A DNA stretch of 64,000 nt from Babylonia areolata (Eukaryota > Mollusca > Gastropoda > Neogastropoda > Buccinidae), in NCBI RefSeq assembly GCF_041734735.1, contig NC_134898.1, forward strand, positions 49,311,939-49,375,938, in the 5' to 3' direction. The translations under genes and the position numbers were made by a program. This document shows, piece after piece, positions 42,570-54,496 of the stretch. How positions within the stretch are numbered: the first letter of the stretch is position 1; each line of letters begins with the position of its first letter. The notes under the pieces were generated by a model. The model did no database searches and was not told where the DNA came from. It saw only the letters and a program-made list of their open reading frames with translations.

Positions 42570-43625
42570 TACCAAAAGTGTCAAATAGGAGAAAAAAATC
42601 AAACCCTGATGGATGAACAATGAAATAAATAATGAAAATCATCAGAAAGAAATATGAATTATATAAGCGTTTGTTAAGAACTTAGTCAGGTCACTCCTAT
42701 TTATGCTACATCAAAGAAAGGAATAAATGCTGCAACATTATTAAAAAAGCCAAAAAAGATTACGAAAGAAATTTAGCCAAAAAAAGCAAGAAAAAAAAGC
42801 AAAGTCCCAAAATATTTTGGAAATATGTGCAAGAAAAAAAAAGAAACTCAGTACAGGAATAGGAGTACTAAAATAAGATGGTAGCATAGCAGAAAACAAT
42901 CTAGAAAAAACAGAAACACTTAATAAATTCTTTGCAAATGGGTTTAATAAATTCTTTGCAAGTCGGTATAGTAAAGAGACCTTGACAAATTTACCCGACC
43001 TTGGAGAAAGCTCCAGGTTGGGAAATGTTAATATTTGTGATTTAAGAGTCACTCCATTGGCAGTAGAAAAAAAGTTGCATGCTTTTGACCCCTACAAAGC
43101 ACAAGGACCAGACAAAATACCCTCAAGAATATTAACGGAACTGAGCAGAGAGTTAGCTCTTCCTTTGAGTATGATTTATAATAAATCACTTGAATCTGCT
43201 TGCCTACCTAAAGATTGGAAAATGGTATAGGTAACAGCTATATATATAAAAAAGGGTCAAAACATTAACCAGGAAACTACAGACCAGTGAACTTGACTTG
43301 TATGTAAGATCTTGGAGTCTTTTATCATGGATGCTATAGTATCACATATGACAACAAACAGTCTGTATGCAGACTGTCAACATGGTTTTAGACAGAGAAG
43401 ATCGTGTACACACAGCTCCTAGAAGTAATTGAAGATCTCACAAAAATGATAGATATGGGTAAACCTATAGACATCATTTTTTTAGACTTTAGAAAAGTAT
43501 TTGACTCTGCACCACATCAAAGACTTTTATTAAAATTAGCTTCATATGGTATTACTGGAACTAGTGGAAACATACTGAACTGGAGAAAAAAACTTCTTGT
43601 CAGAAAGAACACAGGTAGTTAGAAT
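40640..43625 (+). mobile_element. LINE, CR1/L2-like, ORF1 and 5' part of ORF2, decayed
   Basis: ORF1 remnants begin near 40775 with a PHD-like zinc motif (CYNCKQWVHQTC ... GVCKPC) and a later basic domain (IVILNLKESD, LTNPIRLGK, RVYINNDLTP; to about 41465). ORF2 follows: endonuclease pieces (NSNVDSLSNKTEEL, IGCIYKSPHSS, GDFNYP-like near 42115) and RT blocks (AQGPDKIPSRILTELS, PGNYRPVNLTC, QHGFRQRRS, IIFLDFRKVFDSAPHQ near 43480). Frame changes and stops are frequent, so it is inactive. The copy ends within the RT palm at about 43625, where a CA microsatellite begins. A poly(G) run at 41015-41055 interrupts ORF1. Confidence 0.85.
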
Positions 43626-44384
43626 TGGAGAAAAAATGTTACACACACACACACATTTATATACATACACATAATATTATGTATGGCAGGTTTTACAGTC
43701 TCTGTTTTTGCACTTCTTTATTCAGGAATCCATATCACACTAAAAATGAAATTTTTTTTTAATACATTTAACGTAAATTAAAATCTTGGATATGCTACTA
43801 AATAGATTGAAGTATCGTAACGGATAACAAACATCTAATTATTCAAAAATTGGAAGATCACCCCCACCCCCAAAACGGAAAAATGCTTAGACATCACAAA
43901 TCACAACCCAGTAGAAACAAACACTCCTTGTTAAAAGTACTTGAAAAGGCGCAGAAAATCAGACAAGTATAAAGCTTTTCAAGAATGACTATAATAAAAA
44001 GAACATCCTGAGATGCTTTGAACTGGCAGGTTTCACAGCATCTGCGTCACAGAAAAATCTTGATTTATGTCCCTTGAATCTTTGTTTTGAATATCAGATT
44101 TGTGTATGTGTTGCAGTTTGTGTGTAAAAGTGCGAATATCATAAGAGAAATACTTAGTATTTCTTTGAAGTATTGTGTTTTATTTGCGTGAGATGTGATG
44201 TTGTGTGTCTGGTCATCAGAATTTGAGAAAAGTTGCAGGCACCATTTCCTTAAGGCTATAGCACCGTTCGAGGAATATCTTCAGTTTTCAGTTTTGCAGC
44301 CACACTGTCTTGTCTTGACATTTTAGTGACTTACAATGTTTAAATAAAACTAAAAGGGGGTTGGAGGGGATAGACCATGGACGT
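43626..44384. other. No gene seen
   Basis: AT-rich sequence with a short CA tract (43641-43656) and no recognisable frame, between two LINE remnants of opposite orientation. Confidence 0.5.
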
Positions 44385-45535
44385 TTATTTCACAGTATCT
44401 AAGCCGGACATCCCTGGCTAGCGAAGCATTGCCTGGGTATCATCCTGGCCTGCACAGCTCTGGCCTGCCATTTATGGCTACTTTGAACTTTGGTCTCTAC
44501 TCTGAGGATTTAGGATGAGGCACTAAGCTCCCACTTGAATGATATCAAGGAGCTCAGCAACTGATGCTGACAGAAGTGACAGGGAATTCCATGCTGGGAT
44601 AATTCTAGGGAGAAAAAGTGTCATACATATTTGTTTTCCTTGCTGTTTGTCTAAACTTGAGGGAATGGTTGCATCTGGTGTGAGTTGTGCCAGGGAGGAG
44701 GTACTGTTCTGTTGGGATATCAACCAGTCCATTCATGATCTTACAGAACATAGTTAGTTGACACTTTTTCCTTCATGCCTTAAGCGATTCCCACTTTAGA
44801 TTTTGAGCGTAGCTGTGATGCTACTGGTGGTGTCGCAGAAATTGGTGATATATCTTGCTGCTCATGTGTGGAAGGCCTCTATCTTCTTGGTCATACCATT
44901 TGTGTGTGGATTCCGGACTGTACAGCACTGCTCAAGGTGTTAGGGTACTAGGGTGTTATAGGCGTTCATTTTGGTTTCTCTGCTTGCAGTCCTGACATTT
45001 TGCCAGAGGAATCTTATCATGTTAGCCTTCTTTGTGATTTTATCCACATTGGAGTTCCAACTTAGTTCATTGTTGAGGTCAACTCCAAGGTAGGTAGCTG
45101 ATGATGTTCTGGCTAGGACTTGATCGACTGGAATATTGATCCTCCGATGCCATAGTGATGGGCCTTATGGAAGAGCGATTCATAAGGTATCTTATCAAAG
45201 GCCCTAGAAAAGTCCAGGTATTCATACCTGTTTAGCAGTTATTCCTTTGTCTTGGCTGAACGTGATTTGGTGGGTAAGGTTTAGGAGCTGGGTCTTGCAG
45301 CAGCTTCTTGCCCTGAAGCCATGTTGTCAGTTCTTTAGGATGTTGTGATGGTCTAGTGACAATGTGTTCTTAGATCTTGCAAAATGAGACTGTTCAGGGA
45401 AACTGGTCTGTAGTTTGCGGCACAATTCTTTTCACCCTTATTAGGGTGATTGCCAGTACATTGGCATGTTACCACTCTATACAATGAGAGGATGGAAGAA
45501 TCTTTTTGATCCCATGTGATAGTATAGTCATGATA
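44385..45535 (-). mobile_element. LINE fragment (jockey/CR1-group RT), decayed
   Basis: On the minus strand, pieces of one RT frame appear in order: CAANYRPVSLNSL (about 45430), YLDFSRAFDKIPYESL (about 45215), then the C-terminal LKWESLKARRKK, TMFCKIMNGLVDIPTEQYL and SPRIIPAWNSLSLLSASVAE (about 44730-44560). Several shifts and stops separate the pieces. It is truncated at both ends and opposite in orientation to the LINE at 40640. Confidence 0.85.
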
Positions 45536-45710
45536 TTAAATGCAATATTAATGCAGCATTTAGATATTAAAAAAAAAAACAACCCAAATGTCGCACGCAG
45601 CAGTATGTTAGATGGAGCAGTATGTTAGCAAAGTTTGAGAAGAAGGGGAGGAGAAAGAGAGGAGTGGTGTAAGACAACAGGTTGAAGGCCAGAGTGCATG
45701 GGAGGGGATT

Positions 45711-45920
45711 GTGGCTGCCAACATCAGTGAACTGTCTTTTCATGGTGTTCAACTGGCAGGAATAGACAGTAGCCAGTATTCAACAATTTTCATGAAACCC
45801 AGGGTTGACAGACACAGGACAGGTTTCACCTATTATTTTTTTCATGCTTTTGTCACTGATCAGTTGACCAACTTCTTTGTAGAGGAGACAGACCAGATGC
45901 GCAGCAGACACTTTATCAGC
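45711..45920 (+). pseudogene. piggyBac-like transposase remnant (possible)
   Basis: A 70-codon open frame contains YYFFHAFVTDQLTNFFVEET. This resembles the conserved N-terminal start of piggyBac-family transposases (FFxxFFTDELxxxIVxETN pattern). No terminal repeats or catalytic Asp regions were found nearby. It could also be chance similarity in an isolated frame. Confidence 0.35.
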
Positions 45921-46666
45921 TAACTTTATCAGCAAACTTACAACCAGGAGGGAGTGGGTATCATAAAGGAACTTCCCCATATGATAGACTCTTTTAGATG
46001 TTAAAAACTGCTCAGTTTCTGAGGACACGAGTTACTTTTATCTTGACTGAACCCACATTTGTCATTGTTGGGACAGTATTTCACTTTAATATCTACAAGA
46101 TTTGGGATTGTCATCATAAACTTACAAACTTTTTTAATTTCTTCTATGGGCATAATGCTAATCTGACTATAAGTATGCTATTTCCAGCTGTATTTTGTTT
46201 TTGTTTTTGCTGGTTATTTTGTGGAGGTGGAAACAGACTTTTATGCACAAAAATTATCATCTTCACTTTGAAAGGCCCCAATAGTTATCAGCAAAATAAG
46301 TGGGGAAATAGCTCAGATTCAGAATCCACATCAATTTTCCTTCACAAAAACATCTACTTTTTTTTCTGTATCTCCTATAAATTTTGTACAAGCATAAAAA
46401 AAGAAAAAAACAAAACAAACACCCCCCCCCCCCCCCCCCGATTCCTCAAAATTCCCTGGCAAGGGGAGAGCACCTTTTTCATATCTATTTTTTTTTATAC
46501 ACAGTTCTCAGGCACTGAACGGGTAAAGCACTCATCTTTTTTTCTTCTTCACATTTTTACATATGAATTGTAAAACATACAGAATACACATAAACTCGCG
46601 ATATTGATACTACATAAATCCAGAGTTATCTCTGACCCAGATACTGTAAAACCTGCTCTCTGTGTG

Positions 46667-46698
<32 letters not shown>

Positions 46699-47220
46699 CG
46701 TGCGTTCCCACCACAGACTGCTAACAGACTAGGAGAAAACTGAACATGGGTATGGATGTATTTGGGATACTGGTAGTCTGGATACATTTTTGAGGCCTGG
46801 CATCATGAGATGGATATTTTCTGTTGCAGATGCAGATGGTTTCCTATTGAATGTCCATTGAATCCAGAAAAAAAGATTATCATCACACAAGTCCAGCTTT
46901 GGTGAAGAACACATGCATTTGGATGGAGACCAGCTTTGCTTTATGCAGTGAACTGTGCATCTAACTTATCCTGCTGTGAGCTAAGGTTTAAGGATTACCA
47001 CAAAAGGCAGGAATTGTTGTGATCTGTCAGACAGGAACAATTTTGAACTGTGCTGTTTGTGTTGGTAGTATGTTTTGACTGCAACAACTGTTTATTTGAG
47101 AGTTATTCAAGTAAGAACTGCCGTCATCAAATCATTTCCTGGAATATATTGATTAAGAGAAGAGATCACAGTAGTGCCCAGAAGAAAAGAAAGAGAGATT
47201 CACAGCTGAACTTTAAACAT
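45921..47220. other. No gene seen
   Basis: AT-rich with a poly(C) run (46421-46439) and a GT tract (46661-46700). The frame at 45998-46573 lacks any motif and is broken by homopolymers. A possible 3' splice site (TCCTCGGTTTCAG) ends at 47241, just before the ORF that follows. Confidence 0.45.
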
Positions 47221-47267
47221 AGAGTGCATCCTCGGTTTCAGTCTTGTCACCTAAAAGAAGTCTTAAA

Positions 47268-48278
47268 ATGTCAGCCACGGGGGCACCAGTGTCCATGAGA
47301 GAATTCTGTTCCCAACAGGGCTGCAGTAGTTACTGCTTGTGTCAGTCTCAGAGATATGAAATTTCTTCTACGAGTACGACAGAGGAAGTGTCCTCTTCAA
47401 CTGCAAGGCGGAGATTCTTCAGAAGCTGTGACTTTTTCCCTTTGGTGTCTTCCAGTACATGCTCAGATGTGGTGTCATCAACAAACAGTACTGGTACTGC
47501 ACTTGCAGTTGACACGGGCTTTCCTCATTCTCACAATGTGGATTTGGCTGATGCGGACACAAATGTATCCTCAACTGTGGAGGACATCGAACTGGAAAGA
47601 GACTCTGGTTTCAGCACTGAAGACAATCAGCCAGAAGAGCTGGACTTGTCTACCCCTGTTCTTAGCAGAATTACAAATACGCGTCCAAGACGACTGTCTG
47701 AAAGAAGCTTGTCTCCTCCGGTTCTGGAGCATGTTCACCGAAGATTCCACCCAAGGCGACTGTTTGCCGAAGAAGGTAGATCATTGGGACTTGAACATTT
47801 GAACGCTGGTACAGACAGGAGCAATGTTACGTATCCAACTGCTAGGCATTCTTTTGTGACAAGCACAGTTGAAGATACCGCGCTGTCTGAAGATTCTGAC
47901 AGTGACAGTGATGGTGAAAGTGATGAGGTGCACTGTTTCAGCGCACGGACATTTTTCACTTACGAGTTCTGGAAGGAGGTGAAAAAGTCTACAGACATCC
48001 TTCGCCTGAATTATGAAGGCTTTGAGTCTGCAGCAGCACGAGAGAACCCATACCACTTTTCTGAATCAGCAGCCAGCCGGAATCATCCCTATGCACGTGC
48101 TAGGTCTCATCCTGTGAATGTCCGCTCCAGCTGGTTGGCCTGGGAGTGGGAGCCGGTCAGGGAGCCTGATGATCTCACTGTGTCACAGTATCTCCAGCAG
48201 CGAGGGGTCAGGGTTCGATGCTCTGCTCCCAGCTCCACCGGTCCTGTGTTGGCAAAGGAAGAAGAGACAGTCCAGTGA
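47268..48278 (+). CDS. Hypothetical protein, 336 residues, intact ORF
   Basis: I do not recognise this protein. The frame is open from a stop at 47220 to TGA at 48276-48278; the first ATG is 47268 (AAAATGT context). The N-terminal third is Cys/Ser/Thr-rich (SQQGCSSYCLCQSQ, residues about 13-26). The middle is acidic with an EDSDSDSDGESDE run (about residues 216-228). The C-terminal region is aromatic and better ordered in look: FFTYEFWKEVKK, then LNYEGFESAAAREN, then SSWLAWEWEPVREP. Short-motif matches include DSGFST (beta-TrCP degron-like) and RRLF (cyclin-docking-like); both can occur by chance. No membrane segment or signal peptide is seen. The non-repetitive, base-balanced 1 kb frame in AT-rich DNA argues for a real gene, perhaps with an upstream untranslated exon. 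Confidence 0.6.
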   Translation: MSATGAPVSMREFCSQQGCSSYCLCQSQRYEISSTSTTEEVSSSTARRRFFRSCDFFPLVSSSTCSDVVSSTNSTGTALAVDTGFPHSHNVDLADADTNVSSTVEDIELERDSGFSTEDNQPEELDLSTPVLSRITNTRPRRLSERSLSPPVLEHVHRRFHPRRLFAEEGRSLGLEHLNAGTDRSNVTYPTARHSFVTSTVEDTALSEDSDSDSDGESDEVHCFSARTFFTYEFWKEVKKSTDILRLNYEGFESAAARENPYHFSESAASRNHPYARARSHPVNVRSSWLAWEWEPVREPDDLTVSQYLQQRGVRVRCSAPSSTGPVLAKEEETVQ

Positions 48279-48334
48279 TTTTGACGTGTGTGTGTGTGTG
48301 TGTGTCTCACTGTCTGTGTATGTATGTGTTTCAT

Positions 48335-48738
48335 TTTCAGTTCAGTCTCTTAAGGAAGTGTCACTGTGTTCAGAAAAATCCATATATACGCTACACCACA
48401 TCTGCTAGGCAGATGCCCAGCTGCATAACCCAACATGCTAGTCAGGCCTTGAGTGCATGCATATATTTCAAATATGCGAATCTATCAGCGGATTTCTTTC
48501 AGATAGTTTTACCAGAGAATAACTCTTTTGTTCAATTGTTGCCATGGGTTCTTTTTCAGTGCGCCAAGTGTGTGCTACACACGGGACCTCTGTTTATCAC
48601 CTCATCGGAATGACTAGGTGCTAAGTTAGATTTTCCATTCAAACTTGGGAGATAGGGTGAGAAGAGGAACTGAACCCAGACCCTCATGAACACTGTATTG
48701 ACAGATAAGCTTCTTAACCATTCTGTCACCTTCCTTGT
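48335..48738 (-). mobile_element. SINE family B copy
   Basis: The tail (TTTCAGTTCAGTCTCTTAAG) starts at about 48335; GCTACACCACATCTGCTAGG, AACCCAACATGCTAGTCAGG and ATGGGTTCTTTTTCAGTGCG follow. The tRNA-like head ends CTTAACCATTCTGTCACC at about 48730. It starts 57 bp after the stop of the preceding ORF. Confidence 0.9.
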
Positions 48739-48902
48739 AGTGTGTGTGTTTGAATGTTTGTAAAAGTGTGTTATGATTTGAAAGAGAACATGATGTAGGA
48801 CTTTCTATTGATCTATGAATGTGTGTGTGTGCACGTGTATGTGTGTGTGATTGTGTGTGCATTTGTGAATGTTGATAAAAGTATGTTTGGTGTCATATAT
48901 TA

Positions 48903-49060
48903 TACCATGTCAAACTGATGCAAACCAGGCCTATTGGCTTGCTCCTTTTGGTCAAAATTTTGTGTCATCTCGGTGATAAAGCGTCTCGCTATTAGTTCGC
49001 CGTTTGCTAGCCAATCAAGCGCCATTTCTGGCTGTGACTAATTACTTATTCACAGTGGCT
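48903..49060 (+). repeat. Interspersed repeat E, copy 2
   Basis: Shares CCATGTCAAACTGATGCAAA, CAGGCCTAT and AGCCAATCAAGCGCC in the same order as the minus strand of 33155-33300. Unknown family. Confidence 0.55.
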
Positions 49061-49265
49061 ATCATTCCTGAGATTGTGTTGTTTTGTCTTTGCAAAATGT
49101 TTATGCATTCAAAATATTGATTTCATGCATGTTTGTTAAAAGTATGTTATGATTTGAAAGAGCATGCAGTGTAGGGCTATTCTTCTATGAAGGGGTGTGT
49201 GTGTGTGTGTGTGTGTGTGTGTATCACTGGTTCAGTGTTTGTGTTGGTAACTGTGATGTGTGACT

Positions 49266-49613
49266 TCAGTTTCAGTTTCTCAAGGAGGTGTCACTGCGTT
49301 CTGACAAATCTATGTACGCTACACCACATCCGCTAGACAGATGCCTGACAACAGCATAACCCAACGCACGTGTCAGGCCTTGAGTTCATGCTTATATATT
49401 TGTGTATCTGTCAGTGGAGTTTTACATAAGTTTGCCAGAGGACAACACTCGTTGCCGTAAGCTCTTTTTCAGTGCACCAATTGTGTGCTGCACACAGGAC
49501 CTCGGTTTATCTTCTCATCTGAAAGACTAGAGGCTCAGTTTGATTTGAACCCACATCCTCACCGACTCTCTGTATTGGCAGCTGAGTGTCTTAACCATTC
49601 TGCCACCTTCCAG
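49266..49613 (-). mobile_element. SINE family B copy
   Basis: Tail TTCAGTTTCAGTTTCTCAAG, then GGTGTCACTGCGTTCTGACA, CTACACCACATCCGCTAGAC and AACACTCGTTGCC. The head ends CTTAACCATTCTGCCACC at about 49608. Confidence 0.9.
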
Positions 49614-50035
49614 TGACTTATTTGAGGAGAACGCAATGCAGGATTTTCTGACCTTCCATGGAGTGTGGGCTTGCTACATAATTCATTAATTGGCAACGTG
49701 TAAAGAATTCAAGAACTTGTTCAGTGAGTAATGCTAGCTTTATTTCCTCACAGTGGCTTGTCATTAAAAATGCTGTTGACAGATTGACTGTCATGATGTA
49801 TAATACCCAAATTGTTGGGAACAAGAACAATGCGATACATATAGTGACATAGACAACCCTGCCAAAAAAAGTAAATTGGAGAGGACAGAGAACTTGTGGC
49901 ATAGGAAAATAACTCAGTATCGTCAGCCTTTGTTTGTATCAGTTTAGTTTACTTTTAACCCTGTGTTATTTTGCAGTCCAGTGAGACTGAGCTTGTGCAC
50001 AGATGTGACTGATTAAAAAAAAAATCTAAATGTGC

Positions 50036-50180
50036 AGCCTCTTTTTTGGTCCAAAAGTCTATAATTATAAAGCCACATTTGTTCCAAAAGTCAATTGTAA
50101 AGCCTATTTTTGGTCCAAAAGTATGTACTCACAAAATGACAAAGCCTCTTTTTGGTCCAAAAGCCATTATTTTTAAACCT
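50036..50180. repeat. Tandem repeat around TTTGGTCCAAAAG, 4 copies
   Basis: The self-complementary core TTTTGGTCCAAAAGT recurs at about 50046, 50080 (TTTGTTCCAAAAG), 50107 and 50148, each preceded by AAAGCC. The rest of 49620-51320 shows no gene; poly(C) runs sit at 51130-51175. Confidence 0.75.
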
Positions 50181-51329
50181 TTAACTGGTGTTAAGCAGCT
50201 GGTGTTATGAATTGCTAAGCACATTATTATTTACGTAAAGCTCTTTGTGCATGTGAAAGGGTAGTTACTAAGTAAATTGGGCACTCAAGTTACTGCTATT
50301 TCTTTACTATGTTGTATTCTTTTTTTGTGCCTGGGATGTTGCCTGCTGAGATTTTTTTGTTTTTTTATGTTGGTTTTTATTTATAACGTTTTGTATTGTG
50401 TATAAAATTTATGTTTGTGTTAATGTTATTGTATTTTTATGTTCTGCCAAAACATTGACAGAATTGTAAATCCGCAGGCACATCGTCGGTTTATCCTCTT
50501 GGTACGTGCATGAATGTGACTGCACTTGTGCCTGGTTTTCTTTTCCACTTTTCTCTCTTTTTAGGTTCTGTTGATTGATCAAAGATGGTATTTTTTTTAG
50601 TCCTGATATAAATGGCCTTGTGATGTTGGCTTTCCCCATTTCTTTGTGTCATCTCTTCCTTTGACTGTTTGAGTATTTTCTGCATTGCTGATCCATCCAT
50701 CCGTTTTCTCTGGACAGCCTTGAATATTGTTTTATTATCTCTTTTTGGACTTGATCCAGTTGATCTTTATGATTGGGCACTTGTATCATTTTGTTGTTGT
50801 TGCACTACTAAGGGTGTTTGAGGTGCCCAATATCACAAATGTATAGATTGTTTCTTTTTATACACTAAAAGATAAAGGGGTGATGGAAAAGATTTGTTGC
50901 ATTTTTGGTCATGTTTTTATGGTTGTGTGAGTGGTTTTTGGTGTCAACTGTTAAAAATAAGGTCCAGTTCATTTGTTGAAATTGCTTGTCATTTATTTGT
51001 TGCAAAGATCAGTGGCATACAGTTTTATGGTGAATGCGTTTTTCTTCTCTTTTTTTTGTTGTTGTTGTATATTGTGGGATGTATTTTTCTCTTTTTCTGT
51101 GTCTTGTTCATGCCCCCCTTGACTCCTCCTCCCCCCCCCCCCCCCCCCCCCCGCCTCCCCCATCCCCCCCCCCACCCCCAACACACACACACACACATTC
51201 AGTCCCCTTCCCCTCCATCCTATTTCTTTTGAAATTGGCATGATTTGCTGGCTTGTGTCAGCAGTGTTGTTTTTTTCTTTGTAGTTCCTTTCCAGTATGT
51301 GGAGTGCCCTCCCATACACCACCAGACTC

Positions 51330-52235
51330 TCCACTTCCACAGCCTCTGAATCCTCTGTGAAGACCTCCACTTCCTCAACCCCTGTACTAAAAATCCTCTC
51401 TGAAGACCTCCAGCACAGCCTCAGTTAAATCCTCTCTGACAGCCTCCTCTTGCACATCTGAAGACCTCCTCTTCCACAGCCTCTGTTTTTTGTTTTGTTT
51501 TTTTTTTGGTTTTTTCCCCCCATCCTCTCTGAAGGCTTACTTGAAGACCTGTTCTACCACAGCCTCTGTTAAATCCTCTCTGAAGACCTGTTCTACCACA
51601 GCCTCTGTTAAATCCTCACTGAAGACCTGTTCTACCACAGCCTCTGTTAAATCCTCTCTGGAGACCTGTTCTACCACAGCCTCTGTTAATCCTCTCTGGA
51701 GACCTGTTCTACCACAGCCTCTGTTAAATTCTTTCTGGAGACCTGTTCTGCCACAGCCTCTGTTAAATCCTCTCTGGAGACCTATTCTACCACAGCCTCT
51801 GTTAAATCCTCTCTGGAGACCTGTTCTACCACAGCCTCTGTTAAATCCTCTCTGAAGACCTGTTCTACCACAGCCTCTGTTAAATCCTCTCTGAAGACCT
51901 GTTCTACCACAGCCTCTGTTAAATCCTTTCTGGAGACCTGTTCTACCACAGCCTCTGTTAAATCCTCTCTGAAGACCTGTTCTGTCACAGCCTCTGTTAA
52001 ATCCTCTCTGAAGACCTGTTCTATCACAACCTCTGGAGACCTGTTCTATCACAGCCTCTGTTAAATCCTCTCTGGAGACCTGTTCTACCACAGCCTCTGT
52101 TAAATCCTCTCTGGAGACCTGTTCTGTCACAGCCTCTGTTAAATCCTCTCTGGAGACCTGTTCTACCACAGCCGCTGTTAAATCCTCTTTGAAGACCTGC
52201 TTAGTTACACAGCCTCTGTTAAATCTTGTCTGAAG
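51330..52235. repeat. Minisatellite, 39 bp unit, about 17-20 copies
   Basis: The unit CCTCTGTTAAATCCTCTCTG plus GAGACCTGTTCTACCACAG repeats from about 51540 to 52235, with degenerate units back to about 51330. As 39 is a multiple of three, frames are open on both strands. Units shortened or lengthened by amounts that are not multiples of three switch the translated repeat from EQVSREDLTEAV to RTGLQRGFNRGC within one frame, so a protein-coding role is unlikely. Confidence 0.9.
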
Positions 52236-52360
52236 ACCTGTTTGTTTAAACGGTGCTCATTTCATACTCATAGTCATCGACAGTTTCCAGACTGATCTAT
52301 CCTTATTTATTTAATAAGGCTGTGTCTGCATGTAAGGTGTGTACAAGAGACTTGAAACTC

Positions 52361-52400
52361 TGTGTGTGTGTGTGTGTGTTTTGAAAATCAGTAAGTATAC

Positions 52401-52489
<89 letters not shown>
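52361..52489. repeat. GT then AT microsatellite
   Basis: GT runs at 52361-52379 and 52402-52423 lead into an (AT)n tract of more than 30 units at 52424-52489. Confidence 0.95.
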
Positions 52490-52491
<2 letters not shown>

Positions 52492-53680
52492 AATTTTGGT
52501 GTGTGTGTTTAGATGCATAGTATTAGTACACAAATTAACATGTGTACCCTTTCCAGACCCAGCCTTCAGTTTGTTGTGTGTGTTTTTTCTCTGGTTTGAT
52601 TTTCTCCTTGTTCCAAATCCAATGTCAGTTCAAAAAAGAAAGAAAAAAAGCTTTGTTTACACTGACATCTGCGTTGTGTGTGCGTATGCATCTTAAATAC
52701 ATTTTTTGAGAGCTATGCATATCAGGCAGCATATATTTATCAAGAGATAATGGGCAAGCTCTTTCTGCTTAATGCTTCATAAAAAAAGAAGTTTTATTAA
52801 TGCTCTTTATGAAGTGCTTTCAGCAAAATAAAAGAGTTGACATGTGATTGGGTTGAATGTGGGTGTTTTTTCAAGCAGTGTGTGTGCGTGTGCGTGTGTG
52901 CACATGCGTGCGTGTGTGTATTTCATGTAACATTTTCCATGCTTCAAACTGTGGTGAAAAGGTCATAGTTTCTGTGAAGCTTGTGGTGTAGATTCTGCTT
53001 CATTGATTGTGCACTTGGCTGTATAGCTAGTGACTTGAGGATGGACATGGGTAATTCTTTTTCTTCTTTCAGTCTTATCAGACTCAGTTGGTATTCAAAG
53101 TATGTCAAATCAGAATCAGGTACTGCTAAACAACACCGAAGTGACTCAGCAGCAGTGCAGGGTCTCCTCTGGTGTGTGACCTTCAGACAAAACCAAACAT
53201 TGGTAGTTACCTGTGGACTGCCGACACTGGGGCTGTGACAGACGAAACCGGGTGTGACCGTGTGTGGTTGGACTCAATGAGCTGCGTAGGAGTAATGCCA
53301 CTGAAGTGGTGCAGATGATGGTGCAGCATTAAAAAAAAAAAAAAAAATCTTATTCACCTGCCATCATATCCTTTTTTCAGATAATTGGCCCATTTTTTTT
53401 TTTTTTTTTTTGAGGGGGCGGGGGGAGGGGGCAGGTCTTTTATTTCATTTTATATATTAATTTTTTTGGGTGGGGGTGGTGGTGGTGGTGTGACTTGAAG
53501 AGGAATTCAACAGGACGTGCAGACCATTTTGCAAGGGACAGTCAGAGGAAGCTGCAGAACTAGGGGCAAATAATTTCTCATTTTCTGTATTTGATAAGGA
53601 TTATCACAAAGATGCTTGGGACTAGGTTGGAGGTCTACACACTTGCACGCACACACACACACACACACACACACAGATAC

Positions 53681-53722
<42 letters not shown>

Positions 53723-54496
53723 GCATGCAAACACACACACACACACGGCACATTGAAATAGATAAAGATCAACACATTTCCTTCATTCCTTTGTTGGATG
53801 TCAATTAATCAAAATTTTTAGCTTTGGATCTCGATCAAAACAGTCCTTTTGTACAGGATGATTCTGACACAGAATACACCACACCTGTCCATTGCACCTC
53901 TATGTCCACTGCCTGTGACTCACCTTCCAGAGTAAACCTTGAATGTTTCTACCATTGGTCTTCATCTCAGTCAGCTTGATTTGAAAACATTCGCTGAAAA
54001 CACACGAAAAGATTCAGCTTTTAGAGTGGGCAGCAGCGAACGAAACAGACATTTTCTGGAATGTGTTAAAGAACTGATGCAGTGATTCCAGTTGTTGGGG
54101 AATGCATTAATGGGGATAAGGAATGCGGCTCAGATGTGAAAGAACAAGTCTGCTGAATATGAATATCACCTCTAAAAGTGATCCACAAATCGTTAAAGCA
54201 TTTGAAAAGTGCACACATGTGCATTTGCGTGTGTGAGAGAGGAGTGGGTGTGTGCATGTCTCATCAGTTAATCTCTATCTGTATCTACTTGTATCTATCT
54301 GTTTCTGTATTCAGTACATGCACATTTGAGAGCAGTTTATCTGCAGTCATAGTTGATCACTTCACCCCCATCTGCTGTGGACCAGTTCATTTACATCTGT
54401 AGCAGATCAACTGATTACAATTTTTTTCAGCGTTTGAGATATTATTTGTTTTTGTTATAGCTTTAATAGATGTCTGTTTATTGCTTCCATCTGAAG
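52490..54496. other. No gene seen
   Basis: Contains homopolymer runs near 53331-53347 and 53394-53412 and a CA-AT-CA compound microsatellite at 53647-53746. No exon or element is supported. Confidence 0.5.

Noticed and set aside
47244-47267. Start of the 47.2 kb ORF at 47244
   Set aside because: That codon is TTG. The first ATG in frame is 47268, so the upstream eight codons are not counted.
51537-52169. 210-codon repeat protein EQVSREDLTEAV on the minus strand
   Set aside because: The same frame switches between two repeat translations because of unit indels, and the opposite strand is equally open. This is a minisatellite, not a protein under selection.
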